In this document: piece after piece, positions 8,547 to 16,165 of the stretch | Numbering within the stretch: position 1 is the first letter of the stretch | Layout of the letters: each line of letters starts with the position of its first letter | Source: Candidatus Bipolaricaulota bacterium | GTDB lineage: Bacteria > Bipolaricaulota > Bipolaricaulia > Bipolaricaulales > Bipolaricaulaceae | Direction: 5' to 3' | Length of the DNA: 62,720 nucleotides | Assembly: GCA_938084715.1 (NCBI GenBank) | Contig: CALKES010000017.1 | Span: forward strand, 1 to 62,720 | The notes under the pieces: model-generated | Databases searched by the model: none | What the model saw: only the letters and a program-made list of their open reading frames with translations | What the model was told of the DNA's origin: nothing | Translations under genes and position numbers: made by a program

Positions 8547-9232
8547 CGCCCTGCCCCCCCGTCGCCGTCGGGCACGATCCTCCCGTCCCTCATGTGGACC
8601 CGGCGCCCGGCGAGCCGGGCCACCTCGGGCTCGTGGGTCACGACCACAAGCGCAATCCCCCGCTCCCGGTTGAGCCTGGCCAAGAGGTCCATGATCTGGG
8701 CCCCCGACGCGGAGTCGAGGTTCCCCGTGGGCTCATCGCACAGGAGGACCTCCGGGTCTGCAACCAGGGCTCGGGCGATGGCCACCCGTTGCTGCTCGCC
8801 ACCGGAGAGCTCGCCCGGGCGGTGACCCAGGCGGCCGGCCAGCCCCACCTGCTCCAGCCGCTCTGCGGCCCGAACGCGCCGCTCGCGGCGCCCCACCCCT
8901 TGAAAGACCAACGGAAGCTCCACGTTCTTTTGGGCGCTGAAGGTCGGGATCAGGTTGAAGGTCTGGAACACAAACCCCACCTTCTGCCCTCGGAACTCGG
9001 CCAGGGTGTTCCGGGACTGCTGCGAAAGCACCCGCCCCCTGTACCTCACCTCCCCCCGGTCGGGAACGTCCAGTCCCCCAAGCAGGTTGAGCAGGGTGCT
9101 CTTGCCCGACCCGGAGGGACCCGTGATCGCCAGGAACTCCCCTTCGTGGACCTCAAGGTCCACCCCCCGCACCGCATGGACCGCCGCGCGGCCCAGCCGA
9201 TAGGTCCGGACCACCCCCAACGCCTCGAGCAT
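8543..9232 (-). CDS. LolD/MacB-type ABC transporter ATP-binding protein
   Basis: This 229-residue ATPase has Walker A GPSGSGKS (residues 38-45), a Q-loop ([10 protein letters not shown]), the signature [15 protein letters not shown], Walker [13 protein letters not shown] and the switch histidine in VVVTHEPE. The PTGNLD form of Walker B is typical of the LolD/MacB/FtsE group. It powers the permease encoded directly downstream (ATGA overlap) and lies seven bases behind the secreted protein gene at 9239-9901. The four genes form one probable operon. Confidence 0.93.
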   Translation of the reverse strand: MLEALGVVRTYRLGRAAVHAVRGVDLEVHEGEFLAITGPSGSGKSTLLNLLGGLDVPDRGEVRYRGRVLSQQSRNTLAEFRGQKVGFVFQTFNLIPTFSAQKNVELPLVFQGVGRRERRVRAAERLEQVGLAGRLGHRPGELSGGEQQRVAIARALVADPEVLLCDEPTGNLDSASGAQIMDLLARLNRERGIALVVVTHEPEVARLAGRRVHMRDGRIVPDGDGGAGR

Positions 9233-9238
9233 GGCGCC

Positions 9239-9901
9239 CTAGGGGGTGTGGCTGAACTCCACGAGGATGATCTTGCTCCGCACGACCCCGTCGGCCTCGG
9301 TGACGCTCAGGGGAGGAAAGGGGAGAAGCGCGCTGATCTCGGGCTTGGTGAACGCCATCTCCACCCGTTGCCCGGGGAAGCCAGGATGGGTGTAGATACC
9401 GATTACCACGTCGATCCCCGCGATGACGCTTGGGTCGCCGGTCACCAGGCGGGCTCCATCGGGGAGGTAATAGCTCTGGTTCGGCTGGACCACGATCCCC
9501 TTCTCCTCTAGGACCTGAAGGGGGGTGAGGTCGATGTTGCCCCCCCGGAACCGCTCGAACCGGGCCGCCATCGCCCCTGCTGCCCCGGACGGCCCAAACC
9601 CCGTCGCCACCCGCCCCAACACCACGTCGAACAGCGTCGTGCTCTCGATCACGTCGTACTTATCCCCCCGCTGGACGACCTCGAGGGTGTAGAGGTGGGG
9701 CTTATCCTGCCCCATCTGCCAGATCTCATAGGTCACCTTCGTCGACCCCCCCGGGTAGTTGGTGAGCCCCAGGCCAAACGAGCGCTGGACGAGCGGGGGC
9801 CGGCCCCCCGCGGGCGGGCTCTGCGCCCACCCGACGACCCCCAAGCAGAGGAGAACGACGCTCCAGGGCACAACCACGGCAGCCCCCGCTCTTCTCATCA
9901 T
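9239..9901 (-). CDS. Secreted protein of unknown function
   Basis: I do not recognise this 220-residue protein. Residues 1-27 form a signal peptide (VVLLCLGVVGWAQ). No lipobox is present, since the cysteine is not preceded by Gly or Ala. The mature part mixes beta patterns with a PNQSYYLPDGARL segment. Two consecutive ATG codons start the gene, with GGGAGGG about ten bases upstream. It is the first gene of the run with the ABC ATPase, permease and beta-rich protein, so it may be the periplasmic partner or substrate of that transporter. Confidence 0.7.
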   Translation of the reverse strand: MMRRAGAAVVVPWSVVLLCLGVVGWAQSPPAGGRPPLVQRSFGLGLTNYPGGSTKVTYEIWQMGQDKPHLYTLEVVQRGDKYDVIESTTLFDVVLGRVATGFGPSGAAGAMAARFERFRGGNIDLTPLQVLEEKGIVVQPNQSYYLPDGARLVTGDPSVIAGIDVVIGIYTHPGFPGQRVEMAFTKPEISALLPFPPLSVTEADGVVRSKIILVEFSHTP

Positions 9902-10121
9902 CCCGCATCCCTCCCTCGTTCAGTGGTCTACAGCCTTTCAGCCCACGGTACGGGGCCGACCATGGAGACCCGTGGGCAGGGTTGTGGCAGGATCGTGGAG
10001 GCCCACGGCCGTCCGTCCCCGGCCCCTCCTCTCTTCCTCTACGGATCTGACTCCTCCGGACGCGGAGGTCGGGGACGTCCCGGCTTCCCAAGGCCCTCCG
10101 CCCGGCTAGACTTCCGGGGGG
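9902..10121. promoter_or_regulatory. Divergent intergenic region with repeated GCCCACGG motif
   Basis: This 220-base gap between divergent transcription units should carry promoters for both. I see no clear -35/-10 pair. The octamer GCCCACGG occurs at 9941-9948 and 10001-10008, with its complement CCGTGGGC at 9970-9977. The repeats could be operator half-sites, for example for the adjacent response regulator, or alternative hairpin arms. Confidence 0.3.
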
Positions 10122-10805
10122 ATGAAACGGGTTCTTCTCGTGGACGACGAGCTCTGGGTGCGGAAGCTTGTCCGGGGGTACCTGGAACGGGCCGGTTTCT
10201 CCGTCACCACCGCCGCCACCGGCTTGGAGGCCCTGGCCGAGTTTGAAGCCCGCCCCCCCGACCTCGTCCTCCTCGACCTCATGCTCCCCGGGATGGACGG
10301 CCTGGAGGTTGCCCGGAGGATCCGCGAGAAGTCCAAGGTCCCGATCATCATGCTGACCGCCCGCTCCACGGAGGACGACCGGGTGGTGGGGTTGGAGCTG
10401 GGGGCGGACGACTACATCGTGAAGCCGTTCAGCGCCCGGGAGCTTGAGGCGCGGGTTCGGGCCGTCCTCCGGCGGGCGGAGGGGAGGCCGGGCGAGGCCC
10501 GGGTGGTCCAGGCGGCGGGGATCCGGATGGACCTCGACCGCCGGGAGGCGTGGGTCGACGGGCGGCCCGTCGAGCTTACTGCCCTGGAGTTCGACCTCCT
10601 GGCGTTCCTTGTCCAGCACCCCGGTCGTGCGTTCACCCGCCTGGAGCTCCTCGAGGCCGTGCGGAGCTCCGCCTTCTCCTCGTTTGAGCGGGCGGTGGAC
10701 TCCCACATCAAGCGCCTGCGGCGGAAGGTCGAGCCAAACCCCGAGGCCCCCTCGCGGATCCTCACCGTGTACGGGGTGGGGTACAAGCTTGCGGGGGACG
10801 GCTGA
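10122..10805 (+). CDS. OmpR/PhoB-family response regulator
   Basis: This 227-residue two-component regulator has a receiver domain with the acidic pair D8/D9, phosphoacceptor D52 (VLLDLMLPG), T79 and K101 (IVKPFS). A winged-helix DNA-binding domain follows (about residues 130-225), with the recognition region around SFERAVDSHIKRLRRKVE and the wing TVYGVGYKL. Its stop overlaps the start of the histidine kinase gene, so the pair is co-translated. The stimulus is unknown. The neighbours are an envelope ABC operon (divergent) and an oxygen-defence operon (downstream). Confidence 0.95.
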   Translation: MKRVLLVDDELWVRKLVRGYLERAGFSVTTAATGLEALAEFEARPPDLVLLDLMLPGMDGLEVARRIREKSKVPIIMLTARSTEDDRVVGLELGADDYIVKPFSARELEARVRAVLRRAEGRPGEARVVQAAGIRMDLDRREAWVDGRPVELTALEFDLLAFLVQHPGRAFTRLELLEAVRSSAFSSFERAVDSHIKRLRRKVEPNPEAPSRILTVYGVGYKLAGDG

Positions 10806-12157
10806 TGCGCCCGTTCCGCTCCTGGTCGCTGGGGACGAAGCTCGTGGCCGCGTTCCTCCTCGTCGTCGGCCTCGTCACCGGGCTCGGCTACGGCCTCATC
10901 AAGCTCTCGGTTGACCGGGCCCTGGCCGACCTGTCCCTCCGGGAGGGGCGGGCCTATGACCAATGGGTCCGCACCCTCATCGTCCGGTTCCGGGGTCTGC
11001 GGGTTTCGGTGGAGGAGGTCCGTGTCATCCTCGATGAGGCCCCCCGGCCCCTGGGGTTCGTTCTTACCGATCCCCTGGGGCGGGTGGTCCTCGCCCGGGA
11101 CCCGGGGCTCCTGGACAAGACCGTCCCCCCCCAGGAGTTGGCGCGGGGGCTCCCCATTGAGCTTTCGGATGGGACCCGCTGGATCCTTGTCCCTCTGGCG
11201 CGAACACCGCCGAACCCGCTCCACCAGCGGTTCATGGACGCCGTGAACCGCTCCCTGTGGGCGGCCGCCGCGGTGGTGGGGGCACTGGCCCTTGTTCTCG
11301 CCTGGATCTTTGTCCGGCACTTCACGGGGCCGCTGCGGCGGCTGGAGGTCGCTGCCGGACGGATCGCGAAAGGGGACTTAGGAGCTCGCGTCGAGGAGAC
11401 GGGAGAGGACGAGTTGGGGAGGTTGTCCAGGTCGTTCAACGCCATGGCCCGAAGCCTGGAGCGGGCCGAGGAGGCCAAGCGCCAGCTCATCGCCGACGTC
11501 GCCCACGAGCTTCGGACCCCGATCGCCGTCCTTCGGGCCGCGGTGGAGGGGTTCGAGGACGGTGTTCTAGAGCCCAATCCCGAGAACCTGTCCGCCCTCA
11601 AAGACCGCCTCCACCTTACAGCCCGGCTCATCGACGACCTCCAGCAGCTGGCGCTGGCCGACGCCGGCCAACTCACCTTGCGCACAGAGACGGTTCCCCT
11701 AGGCGATCTCATCGAGGATATTGCGGGTCTTATTCAACCCCATCTCGAGGACTCCGGGATCTCGCTCTCCATGGACGTTCCGCCGGGGCTTCCCCCCGTG
11801 CGCGGGGACCGCGGTCGGATTGAACAGGTGCTTCTTAACCTCCTGTCGAACGCCATGCGCCACACTCCGCCCGGCGGGAGGATCACGGTGGCCGTCTTCC
11901 CGCAAGGGTCTCAGCTTGAGGTTGTGGTCTCCGACACCGGTTCCGGCGTTCCAGCGGGGGACGAGGAGCGGATCTTCGAGCGGTTCTACCGCGGGCCGAA
12001 CGCGCCGCCCGGCGTCCCGGGCTCGGGGTTGGGGTTGGCTGTGGCCAGGGCCATCGTGGAGGCCCATGGGGGCCGGATCTGGGCCGAGAACCGACCGGAA
12101 GGGGGGGCGGCCTTCCACTTCACCCTCCCCCTGGACGGGCCGGCGGGGGAGGGGTAG
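10805..12157 (+). CDS. Membrane sensor histidine kinase
   Basis: This 450-residue kinase has two membrane helices (about 13-33 and 151-170) flanking a periplasmic sensor domain of about 115 residues. HAMP linker 171-224 and the dimerisation/phosphoacceptor domain follow, with H234 in DVAHELRTP. The ATPase domain carries the N box (LLNLLSNAMRHT), G1 (VSDTGSGVP) and G2 (GSGLGLAVARAIVEAHGG). It should phosphorylate D52 of the regulator encoded immediately upstream (one-base overlap). The last codons overlap the -10 box proposed for the Fur-family gene. Confidence 0.95.
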   Translation: MRPFRSWSLGTKLVAAFLLVVGLVTGLGYGLIKLSVDRALADLSLREGRAYDQWVRTLIVRFRGLRVSVEEVRVILDEAPRPLGFVLTDPLGRVVLARDPGLLDKTVPPQELARGLPIELSDGTRWILVPLARTPPNPLHQRFMDAVNRSLWAAAAVVGALALVLAWIFVRHFTGPLRRLEVAAGRIAKGDLGARVEETGEDELGRLSRSFNAMARSLERAEEAKRQLIADVAHELRTPIAVLRAAVEGFEDGVLEPNPENLSALKDRLHLTARLIDDLQQLALADAGQLTLRTETVPLGDLIEDIAGLIQPHLEDSGISLSMDVPPGLPPVRGDRGRIEQVLLNLLSNAMRHTPPGGRITVAVFPQGSQLEVVVSDTGSGVPAGDEERIFERFYRGPNAPPGVPGSGLGLAVARAIVEAHGGRIWAENRPEGGAAFHFTLPLDGPAGEG

Positions 12158-12179
12158 AATGCGAATGCTAAGCATGCGC
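12155..12179 (+). promoter_or_regulatory. -10 box and 19-bp palindrome (candidate Fur/PerR operator)
   Basis: TAGAAT (12155-12160) is a good -10 hexamer that overlaps the kinase stop codon. It is followed at once by GCGAATGCT-A-AGCATGCGC (12161-12179), a 9-1-9 inverted repeat with one mismatched pair. The 9-1-9 layout is that of Fur/PerR boxes. Its place on the transcription start of a Fur-family gene points to autoregulation and control of the downstream oxygen-defence genes. Confidence 0.55.
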
Positions 12180-12650
12180 ATGAACAGGCTCCCCCCCAAG
12201 CGGAAGCGGGTCCTCCAGGCCCTCGCCGACCGCCGAGACCACCCGTCGGCGGAGGACCTCTACCGGTCCCTGGCCAGCCAAGGCGAGGAGATCAGCCTGG
12301 CCACGGTCTACCGAGCCCTCGGAGCACTCGCCCAGGACGGCCTCGTGGCGGAGCTCCGGCTCGGGGGCCCGGCCCGCTACGATCCAGTGGTCGAACCCCA
12401 CCACCACTTCTCCTGCCGGCGCTGCGGGGGGCTGTTCGACGTGGCGGGGCCCCGGGTCCGCCCGCCGGCGGACGGCCTGCTCCCGGGGTTTGTCGCCGAG
12501 GGCTATTCGGTCACGTGGACCGGGCTGTGTCCGGCCTGTGCTCAGGCCAAGGAGGGAAACGATGGCCAACGTCGCGCGAGAGATGGTGGAAAGGACAGGA
12601 CTGAAGGTGGATCAAATCGTGGATCTTCTCGTGAAAAACGCCGCCGCTGA
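12174..12650 (+). CDS. Fur-family metalloregulator, PerR-like candidate
   Basis: The winged helix spans about residues 10-70 ([24 protein letters not shown]). A metal-binding and dimerisation domain follows, with [10 protein letters not shown] and a final CPAC, the two CxxC pairs forming the structural zinc site. In-frame ATGs lie at 12159, 12165, 12174 and 12180. No ribosome binding site is visible, and with transcription starting near 12167 either 12174 or 12180 is most likely. The last 30 codons run over the next gene's ribosome binding site and start, an odd tail rich in Arg and Gly. As first gene of the peroxide/iron operon it is the probable repressor of that operon. PerR versus Fur cannot be settled by eye. 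Confidence 0.85.
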   Translation: MRMNRLPPKRKRVLQALADRRDHPSAEDLYRSLASQGEEISLATVYRALGALAQDGLVAELRLGGPARYDPVVEPHHHFSCRRCGGLFDVAGPRVRPPADGLLPGFVAEGYSVTWTGLCPACAQAKEGNDGQRRARDGGKDRTEGGSNRGSSREKRRR

Positions 12651-12816
12651 GCTCACCACGTACTACTACTACACGATCCTCCGGGCCAACCTCATCGGCC
12701 TCGATGGGGAAGGGATCAAGGAGATCGCCGAGGTTGCGCGGATCGAGGACCGGAACCACTTCGAGGCCCTCGTCCCGCGGATCTACGAGCTGGGGGGGAG
12801 CTCCCGCGGTGCATGA
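12562..12816 (+). CDS. DpsL-like ferritin, N-terminal half (frameshifted)
   Basis: This piece encodes the first two helices of a thioferritin/DpsL-type protein: a glutamate-bearing helix ([20 protein letters not shown]) and a second helix with an E/D-x-x-H element ([19 protein letters not shown]). It ends four bases into the next reading frame (ATGA overlap). Homologues continue directly from YELGG into the sequence encoded by the next frame. One extra G in the G7 run just before the break (about 12790-12796) would restore one continuous protein of about 184 residues through [12 protein letters not shown]. Either this is a one-base deletion or sequencing error in the homopolymer, or the ferroxidase is genuinely made as two coupled chains. 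Confidence 0.8.
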   Translation: MANVAREMVERTGLKVDQIVDLLVKNAAAELTTYYYYTILRANLIGLDGEGIKEIAEVARIEDRNHFEALVPRIYELGGSSRGA

Positions 12817-13112
12817 AGGAGTTCCACGACACGTCGGCATGTCCCCCGGCAAGCCTGCCCAAGGACCCCCGGGACATCCCAGCAATGCTCCGGACCCTCG
12901 TCGAGGCCGAGCGGTGCGCGGTGCGGGGCTACACCCACATCTGCAACCTCACCGCCGGGAAAGACCACCGGACCTACGACCTGAGCTTGGCGATCCTGAA
13001 CGAGGAGATCGAGCACGAGTCCTGGTTCTCGGAGTTCCTCGGGGAGGGCCCGTCGGGGCACTTCATGCGCCGCGGGGAGACGTCGCCGTTTGTGTCGAAG
13101 TTCCTGAGGTAA
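12813..13112 (+). CDS. DpsL-like ferritin, C-terminal half (frameshifted)
   Basis: This is the second half of the same fold. It has the thioferritin cysteine segment [11 protein letters not shown], a helix with E and C ([12 protein letters not shown]), and a last helix with the ExxH motif ([11 protein letters not shown]). Together with the upstream half it supplies all four carboxylates and both histidines of a di-iron ferroxidase centre plus the two cysteines typical of thioferritins. No ribosome binding site precedes its ATG, so separate expression would need coupling to the upstream frame. The expected role is iron storage and peroxide consumption as a 12-mer cage; that is family knowledge. 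Confidence 0.8.
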   Translation: MKEFHDTSACPPASLPKDPRDIPAMLRTLVEAERCAVRGYTHICNLTAGKDHRTYDLSLAILNEEIEHESWFSEFLGEGPSGHFMRRGETSPFVSKFLR

Positions 13113-13123
13113 GGAGGTAACCC

Positions 13124-13627
13124 ATGCGCAAGATGACGGAAGCGAACCTGAAGGACGCCTTTGCCGGCGAGAGCCAGGCCCACATGCGGTACCTCATCTT
13201 CGCCCAGGTGGCGGAGGAGGAGAGGCGCCCGAACCTCGCCCGGCTGTTCCGGGCCATCGCCTACGCTGAACAGGTCCACGCCACAAACCACCTCCGCGAG
13301 CTGGGCCTTGTCCGCACAAGCCCCGACAACCTCCAGGAGGCGATCGGCGGCGAGACGTTCGAGGTCGGGGAGATGTACCCGGCCTACCACGCCGTGGCCG
13401 AGCTCCAGGGGGAGAAGGGGGCGATGCGCTCCACCCACTACGCCCTGGAGGCGGAGAGAATCCACGCCGCGATGTACACCAAGGCCCGGGAGGCCGCCCT
13501 GGCCGGAAAGGACATCCAAATCGGAAGGATCCAGATCTGCGAGGTGTGCGGGCACACCGTGGAGGGGGAGGCCCCGGAGCGGTGCCCGATCTGCCAGGCC
13601 CCCCGGGCCAAGTTCAAGGCGTTCTAA
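13124..13627 (+). CDS. rbr: Rubrerythrin
   Basis: This 167-residue non-haem iron NADH peroxidase is typical of anaerobes. The ferritin-like four-helix domain carries E-x-x-H pairs (AGESQAHMRY, AYAEQVHATNH, EAERIHAAMY). The C-terminal rubredoxin domain has C139-x2-C142 and C154-x2-C157 for the Fe(SCys)4 centre. It has a strong site (AAGGAGG) six bases before the ATG and sits 11 bases after the ferritin fragment. It reduces hydrogen peroxide with electrons from rubredoxin or NADH and belongs to the operon with peroxiredoxin, ferritin and superoxide reductase. Confidence 0.96.
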   Translation: MRKMTEANLKDAFAGESQAHMRYLIFAQVAEEERRPNLARLFRAIAYAEQVHATNHLRELGLVRTSPDNLQEAIGGETFEVGEMYPAYHAVAELQGEKGAMRSTHYALEAERIHAAMYTKAREAALAGKDIQIGRIQICEVCGHTVEGEAPERCPICQAPRAKFKAF

Positions 13628-13637
13628 GGAGAAGACC

Positions 13638-14309
13638 ATGGACCAGCGTATCCCGCTCATCGGGGATCCAGCCCCCGCGTTCACAGCCCAAACCACGCGG
13701 GGAAGGATCGAGTTTCCCAAGGACTACCACGGAAAATGGGTGATCCTCTTCTCCCACCCCGCCGACTTCACCCCGGTGTGCACGACCGAGTTCGTGGCGT
13801 TCGCCCAGCGGTACCGGGAGTTCCAGAAGCTGGGGGCCGAGCTGCTGGGGCTTTCGGTTGACCACGTCTTCTCCCACATCAAGTGGGTCGAGTGGATCCG
13901 CGAGAAGCTCCAGGTGGAGATCCCGTTCCCGATCATCGCCGACACCACGGGGAGGATCGCCGAGCTCTATGGGATGATCCACCCTGGGGCCTCGGAGTCG
14001 GCGGCGGTGCGGGCGGTGTTCCTCATCTGCCCCCAGGGGATCGTCCGCGCCATCATCTACTACCCGATGAACATCGGGCGGAGCATGGACGAGATCCTGC
14101 GGCTCCTCCAGGCGTTCCAGACGGCCATGAAGGAGAAGGTGGCCCTCCCCGCGGACTGGCCGGAGAACGCGCTGATCGGAGATCAGGGGATCGTCCCGCC
14201 GCCGGACACGGAGGACGGGGCGAAGAAGCGCCTGGAGGAGGCAAAATCCGGCCAGGTGAAGTGCTACGACTGGTGGTTCTGCCACCGGACGCTCAAGGAG
14301 AAGCCATGA
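13638..14309 (+). CDS. Archaeal-type (Prx6-like) peroxiredoxin
   Basis: This 223-residue thiol peroxidase has the peroxidatic C48 in PADFTPVCTTEF. A C-terminal arm ends with C209 and C215 in the CYDWWFC motif, found in the archaeal Prx6-like group (Aeropyrum type), where the two tail cysteines take part in resolving the sulfenate. AAGGAGA precedes the ATG. The stop overlaps the ferritin start as ATGA. It reduces peroxides in the cytoplasm as part of the oxygen-defence operon. Confidence 0.95.
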   Translation: MDQRIPLIGDPAPAFTAQTTRGRIEFPKDYHGKWVILFSHPADFTPVCTTEFVAFAQRYREFQKLGAELLGLSVDHVFSHIKWVEWIREKLQVEIPFPIIADTTGRIAELYGMIHPGASESAAVRAVFLICPQGIVRAIIYYPMNIGRSMDEILRLLQAFQTAMKEKVALPADWPENALIGDQGIVPPPDTEDGAKKRLEEAKSGQVKCYDWWFCHRTLKEKP

Positions 14310-14803
14310 TCGGGAAGAAGATGGAAGAGGCGCTGAACGCCCAAGTTCGGGAGGAGCTCGGCTCGGCCTACCTGTACCTGGCGATGGGGGCGTACTTCGC
14401 CCACGAGGGCTGGGATGGGATGGCCCACTGGATGCGGATTCAGGCCCAAGAAGAGCTGGGGCACGCGCTGCGGATCTTCGACCACATCCTCGAGCGGGGC
14501 GGGGAGGTGGTCCTCCAGGCCCTGCCCGCCCCGGAGGGGAAGTGGGCCTCGCCCCTCGCGGCGTTTCAGGCCGCCTACCAGCACGAGGGGCACATCACCG
14601 GGCGGATCCATCGCCTGGTGGAACTCGCCCAGGCGGAGAAGGACCACGCCGCGGCGGGGATGCTCCAGTGGTTTGTGGCCGAGCAGGTGGAAGAGGAAGA
14701 CCAGGCGCTGAAGGTGGTCCAGCTTCTCGAGCGGGTCGGGGGCGACAGCCGGGGCCTCGTCTTGGCCGACCGCGAGCTGGGCCAGAGGACGAAGGAGGAC
14801 TGA
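14306..14803 (+). CDS. ftnA: Ferritin (non-haem, bacterial Ftn)
   Basis: This 165-residue subunit of an iron-storage cage keeps the ferroxidase ligands E17 (VREELGSAYLYLAM), E50 and H53 (QAQEELGHALRIF), then glutamates of the third and fourth helices (EHTE-like AYQHEGHITG and FVAEQVEEED). It is coupled to the peroxiredoxin gene by an ATGA overlap and followed after one base by superoxide reductase. Peroxide removal and iron sequestration are thus made together. Confidence 0.94.
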   Translation: MIGKKMEEALNAQVREELGSAYLYLAMGAYFAHEGWDGMAHWMRIQAQEELGHALRIFDHILERGGEVVLQALPAPEGKWASPLAAFQAAYQHEGHITGRIHRLVELAQAEKDHAAAGMLQWFVAEQVEEEDQALKVVQLLERVGGDSRGLVLADRELGQRTKED

Positions 14804-14804
14804 G

Positions 14805-15197
14805 ATGCCCATCGCAGCGAAGATTCAGACCGCAGATTGGAAGGCGGAGAAGCACGTTCCGGCCATCGAGGCCCCCGACCGGGTCAAGGCCGGGGAGTGG
14901 GCCACGGTGAAGGTGAGCCTCGGCAAGGCCGCAGCCCACCCCAACACCACCGAGCACCACATCCGCTGGATCGGGGCCTACTTCGCCCCCGACGGGGACA
15001 AGTTCATCTACGACCTGGGGAAGTTTGAGTTCAATGCCCACGGGGAGGCGGTGGCCGGCCCCAACCAGGGCCCGGTGTACACCCACCACGAGGTGACGTT
15101 CGCCTTCAAGACGGCCAAGCCGGGGACGCTCCACGCCCTGGCGTACTGCAACATCCACGGGCTGTGGGAAGCGGAGAAACGGGTCGAGCTGGAGTAG
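14805..15197 (+). CDS. sor: Superoxide reductase (neelaredoxin type)
   Basis: This 130-residue enzyme reduces superoxide to hydrogen peroxide without making oxygen. The catalytic site is intact: E15-K16-H17 (EKHVP), H45 and H51, and C115-N-I-H118. There is no N-terminal desulforedoxin domain, so it is the one-iron neelaredoxin class. Its peroxide product would be handled by the rubrerythrin and peroxiredoxin encoded in the same operon. Confidence 0.95.
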   Translation: MPIAAKIQTADWKAEKHVPAIEAPDRVKAGEWATVKVSLGKAAAHPNTTEHHIRWIGAYFAPDGDKFIYDLGKFEFNAHGEAVAGPNQGPVYTHHEVTFAFKTAKPGTLHALAYCNIHGLWEAEKRVELE

Positions 15198-16165
15198 GCA
15201 CGGCCTTCGCCCGACCGCGGGTGGTGGTCTCCCGCTGCCTGGGGTTCGACCACTGCCGCTACGACGGGAGCACGATCTCCGCTCCCGAGGTCCAGGCGCT
15301 CCGGGGCGAGGTGGAGTTCCTCACCGTGTGCCCGGAGATGGCGATCGGGCTCCCCTCCCCCCGCCAGCCCCTGCGGCTCGTGGGGGAGCGGGAGCCCCGC
15401 CTGCTGCAGCCGGCCACGGGGCGGGACTTCACCGCCCCCATGCGCCGGTTTGCCGAGGACTTCCTCACCTCCCTCCCCCCGGTGGACGGCTTTGTCCTCA
15501 AGAACCGGTCCCCCTCCTGCGGGATCGCCGACGCCAAGGTGTACGCCTCGACGGAGAAGGGGGCCGCGATCGCCCGCCGCGCCGGGCTGTTTGGAGAGGC
15601 GGTCCGGGGGAGGTTCCCCGTCCATCCGATCGAGGACGAGGGCCGGCTCACAAACCGCGCCCTGCGCGAGGCGTTCCTCACCGCAATCTTCGCCCTGGCG
15701 TCCCTCCGCGCGGTGGAGGAAGCGGGACGAATGTCCGACCTCGTGGCGTTCCACGCCCGGTACAAGCTCCTCCTGATGGCGCTCGGGGAGGCGCGGCTCC
15801 GGAAGCTGGGGCGGATCGTGGCCAACGCCGAGCGGCTCCCTCCGAGGGAGGTGGTTCGCCTCTACCGAGCGGAGTTTCAGGACGCCCTCCGCCGCCCCCT
15901 GCGCCGCCCGTCGGCGGCCAACGCCCTCCTCCATGCCCTGGGCTACGTCTCCGACGGTCTCTCCCCCGGGGAGCGGGCGTACTTCCTCGAGGCGGTCGAC
16001 GAGTACCGGGCCGGACGCGTCCCCCTCTCCACGGTGGTGGGGGTCCTCCGGGCCTGGATCGTCCGGTTCGACGTCCCCTACCTCGCGGACCAGCGCCTGT
16101 TTTTCCCGTTCCCGTCGTCCCTCCTCTCCCCCGAGGACTCGGGGGGAGGCCGCGAACCCCGGTGA
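15164..16165 (+). CDS. DUF523-DUF1722 protein (YbbK-YbgA fusion)
   Basis: The DUF523 half (about residues 18-160) shows VVVSRCLGFDHCRYDG, a CPE motif (VCPEMAIGLPSPR) and LKNRSPSCG, a set of conserved cysteines that suggests a metal or iron-sulfur site. The DUF1722/YbgA half follows (HARYKLLLMALGE and the FPFPSSLL end). The GTG start at 15164 overlaps superoxide reductase by 34 bases; a GTG at 15221 would cut into the conserved FARPRVVVSRC stretch. The molecular function is not established. This fusion is often found next to photolyase-type genes, and here it leads a UvsE/photolyase operon, so a role in the UV response is plausible. Confidence 0.85.
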   Translation: MGSGETGRAGVGTAFARPRVVVSRCLGFDHCRYDGSTISAPEVQALRGEVEFLTVCPEMAIGLPSPRQPLRLVGEREPRLLQPATGRDFTAPMRRFAEDFLTSLPPVDGFVLKNRSPSCGIADAKVYASTEKGAAIARRAGLFGEAVRGRFPVHPIEDEGRLTNRALREAFLTAIFALASLRAVEEAGRMSDLVAFHARYKLLLMALGEARLRKLGRIVANAERLPPREVVRLYRAEFQDALRRPLRRPSAANALLHALGYVSDGLSPGERAYFLEAVDEYRAGRVPLSTVVGVLRAWIVRFDVPYLADQRLFFPFPSSLLSPEDSGGGREPR

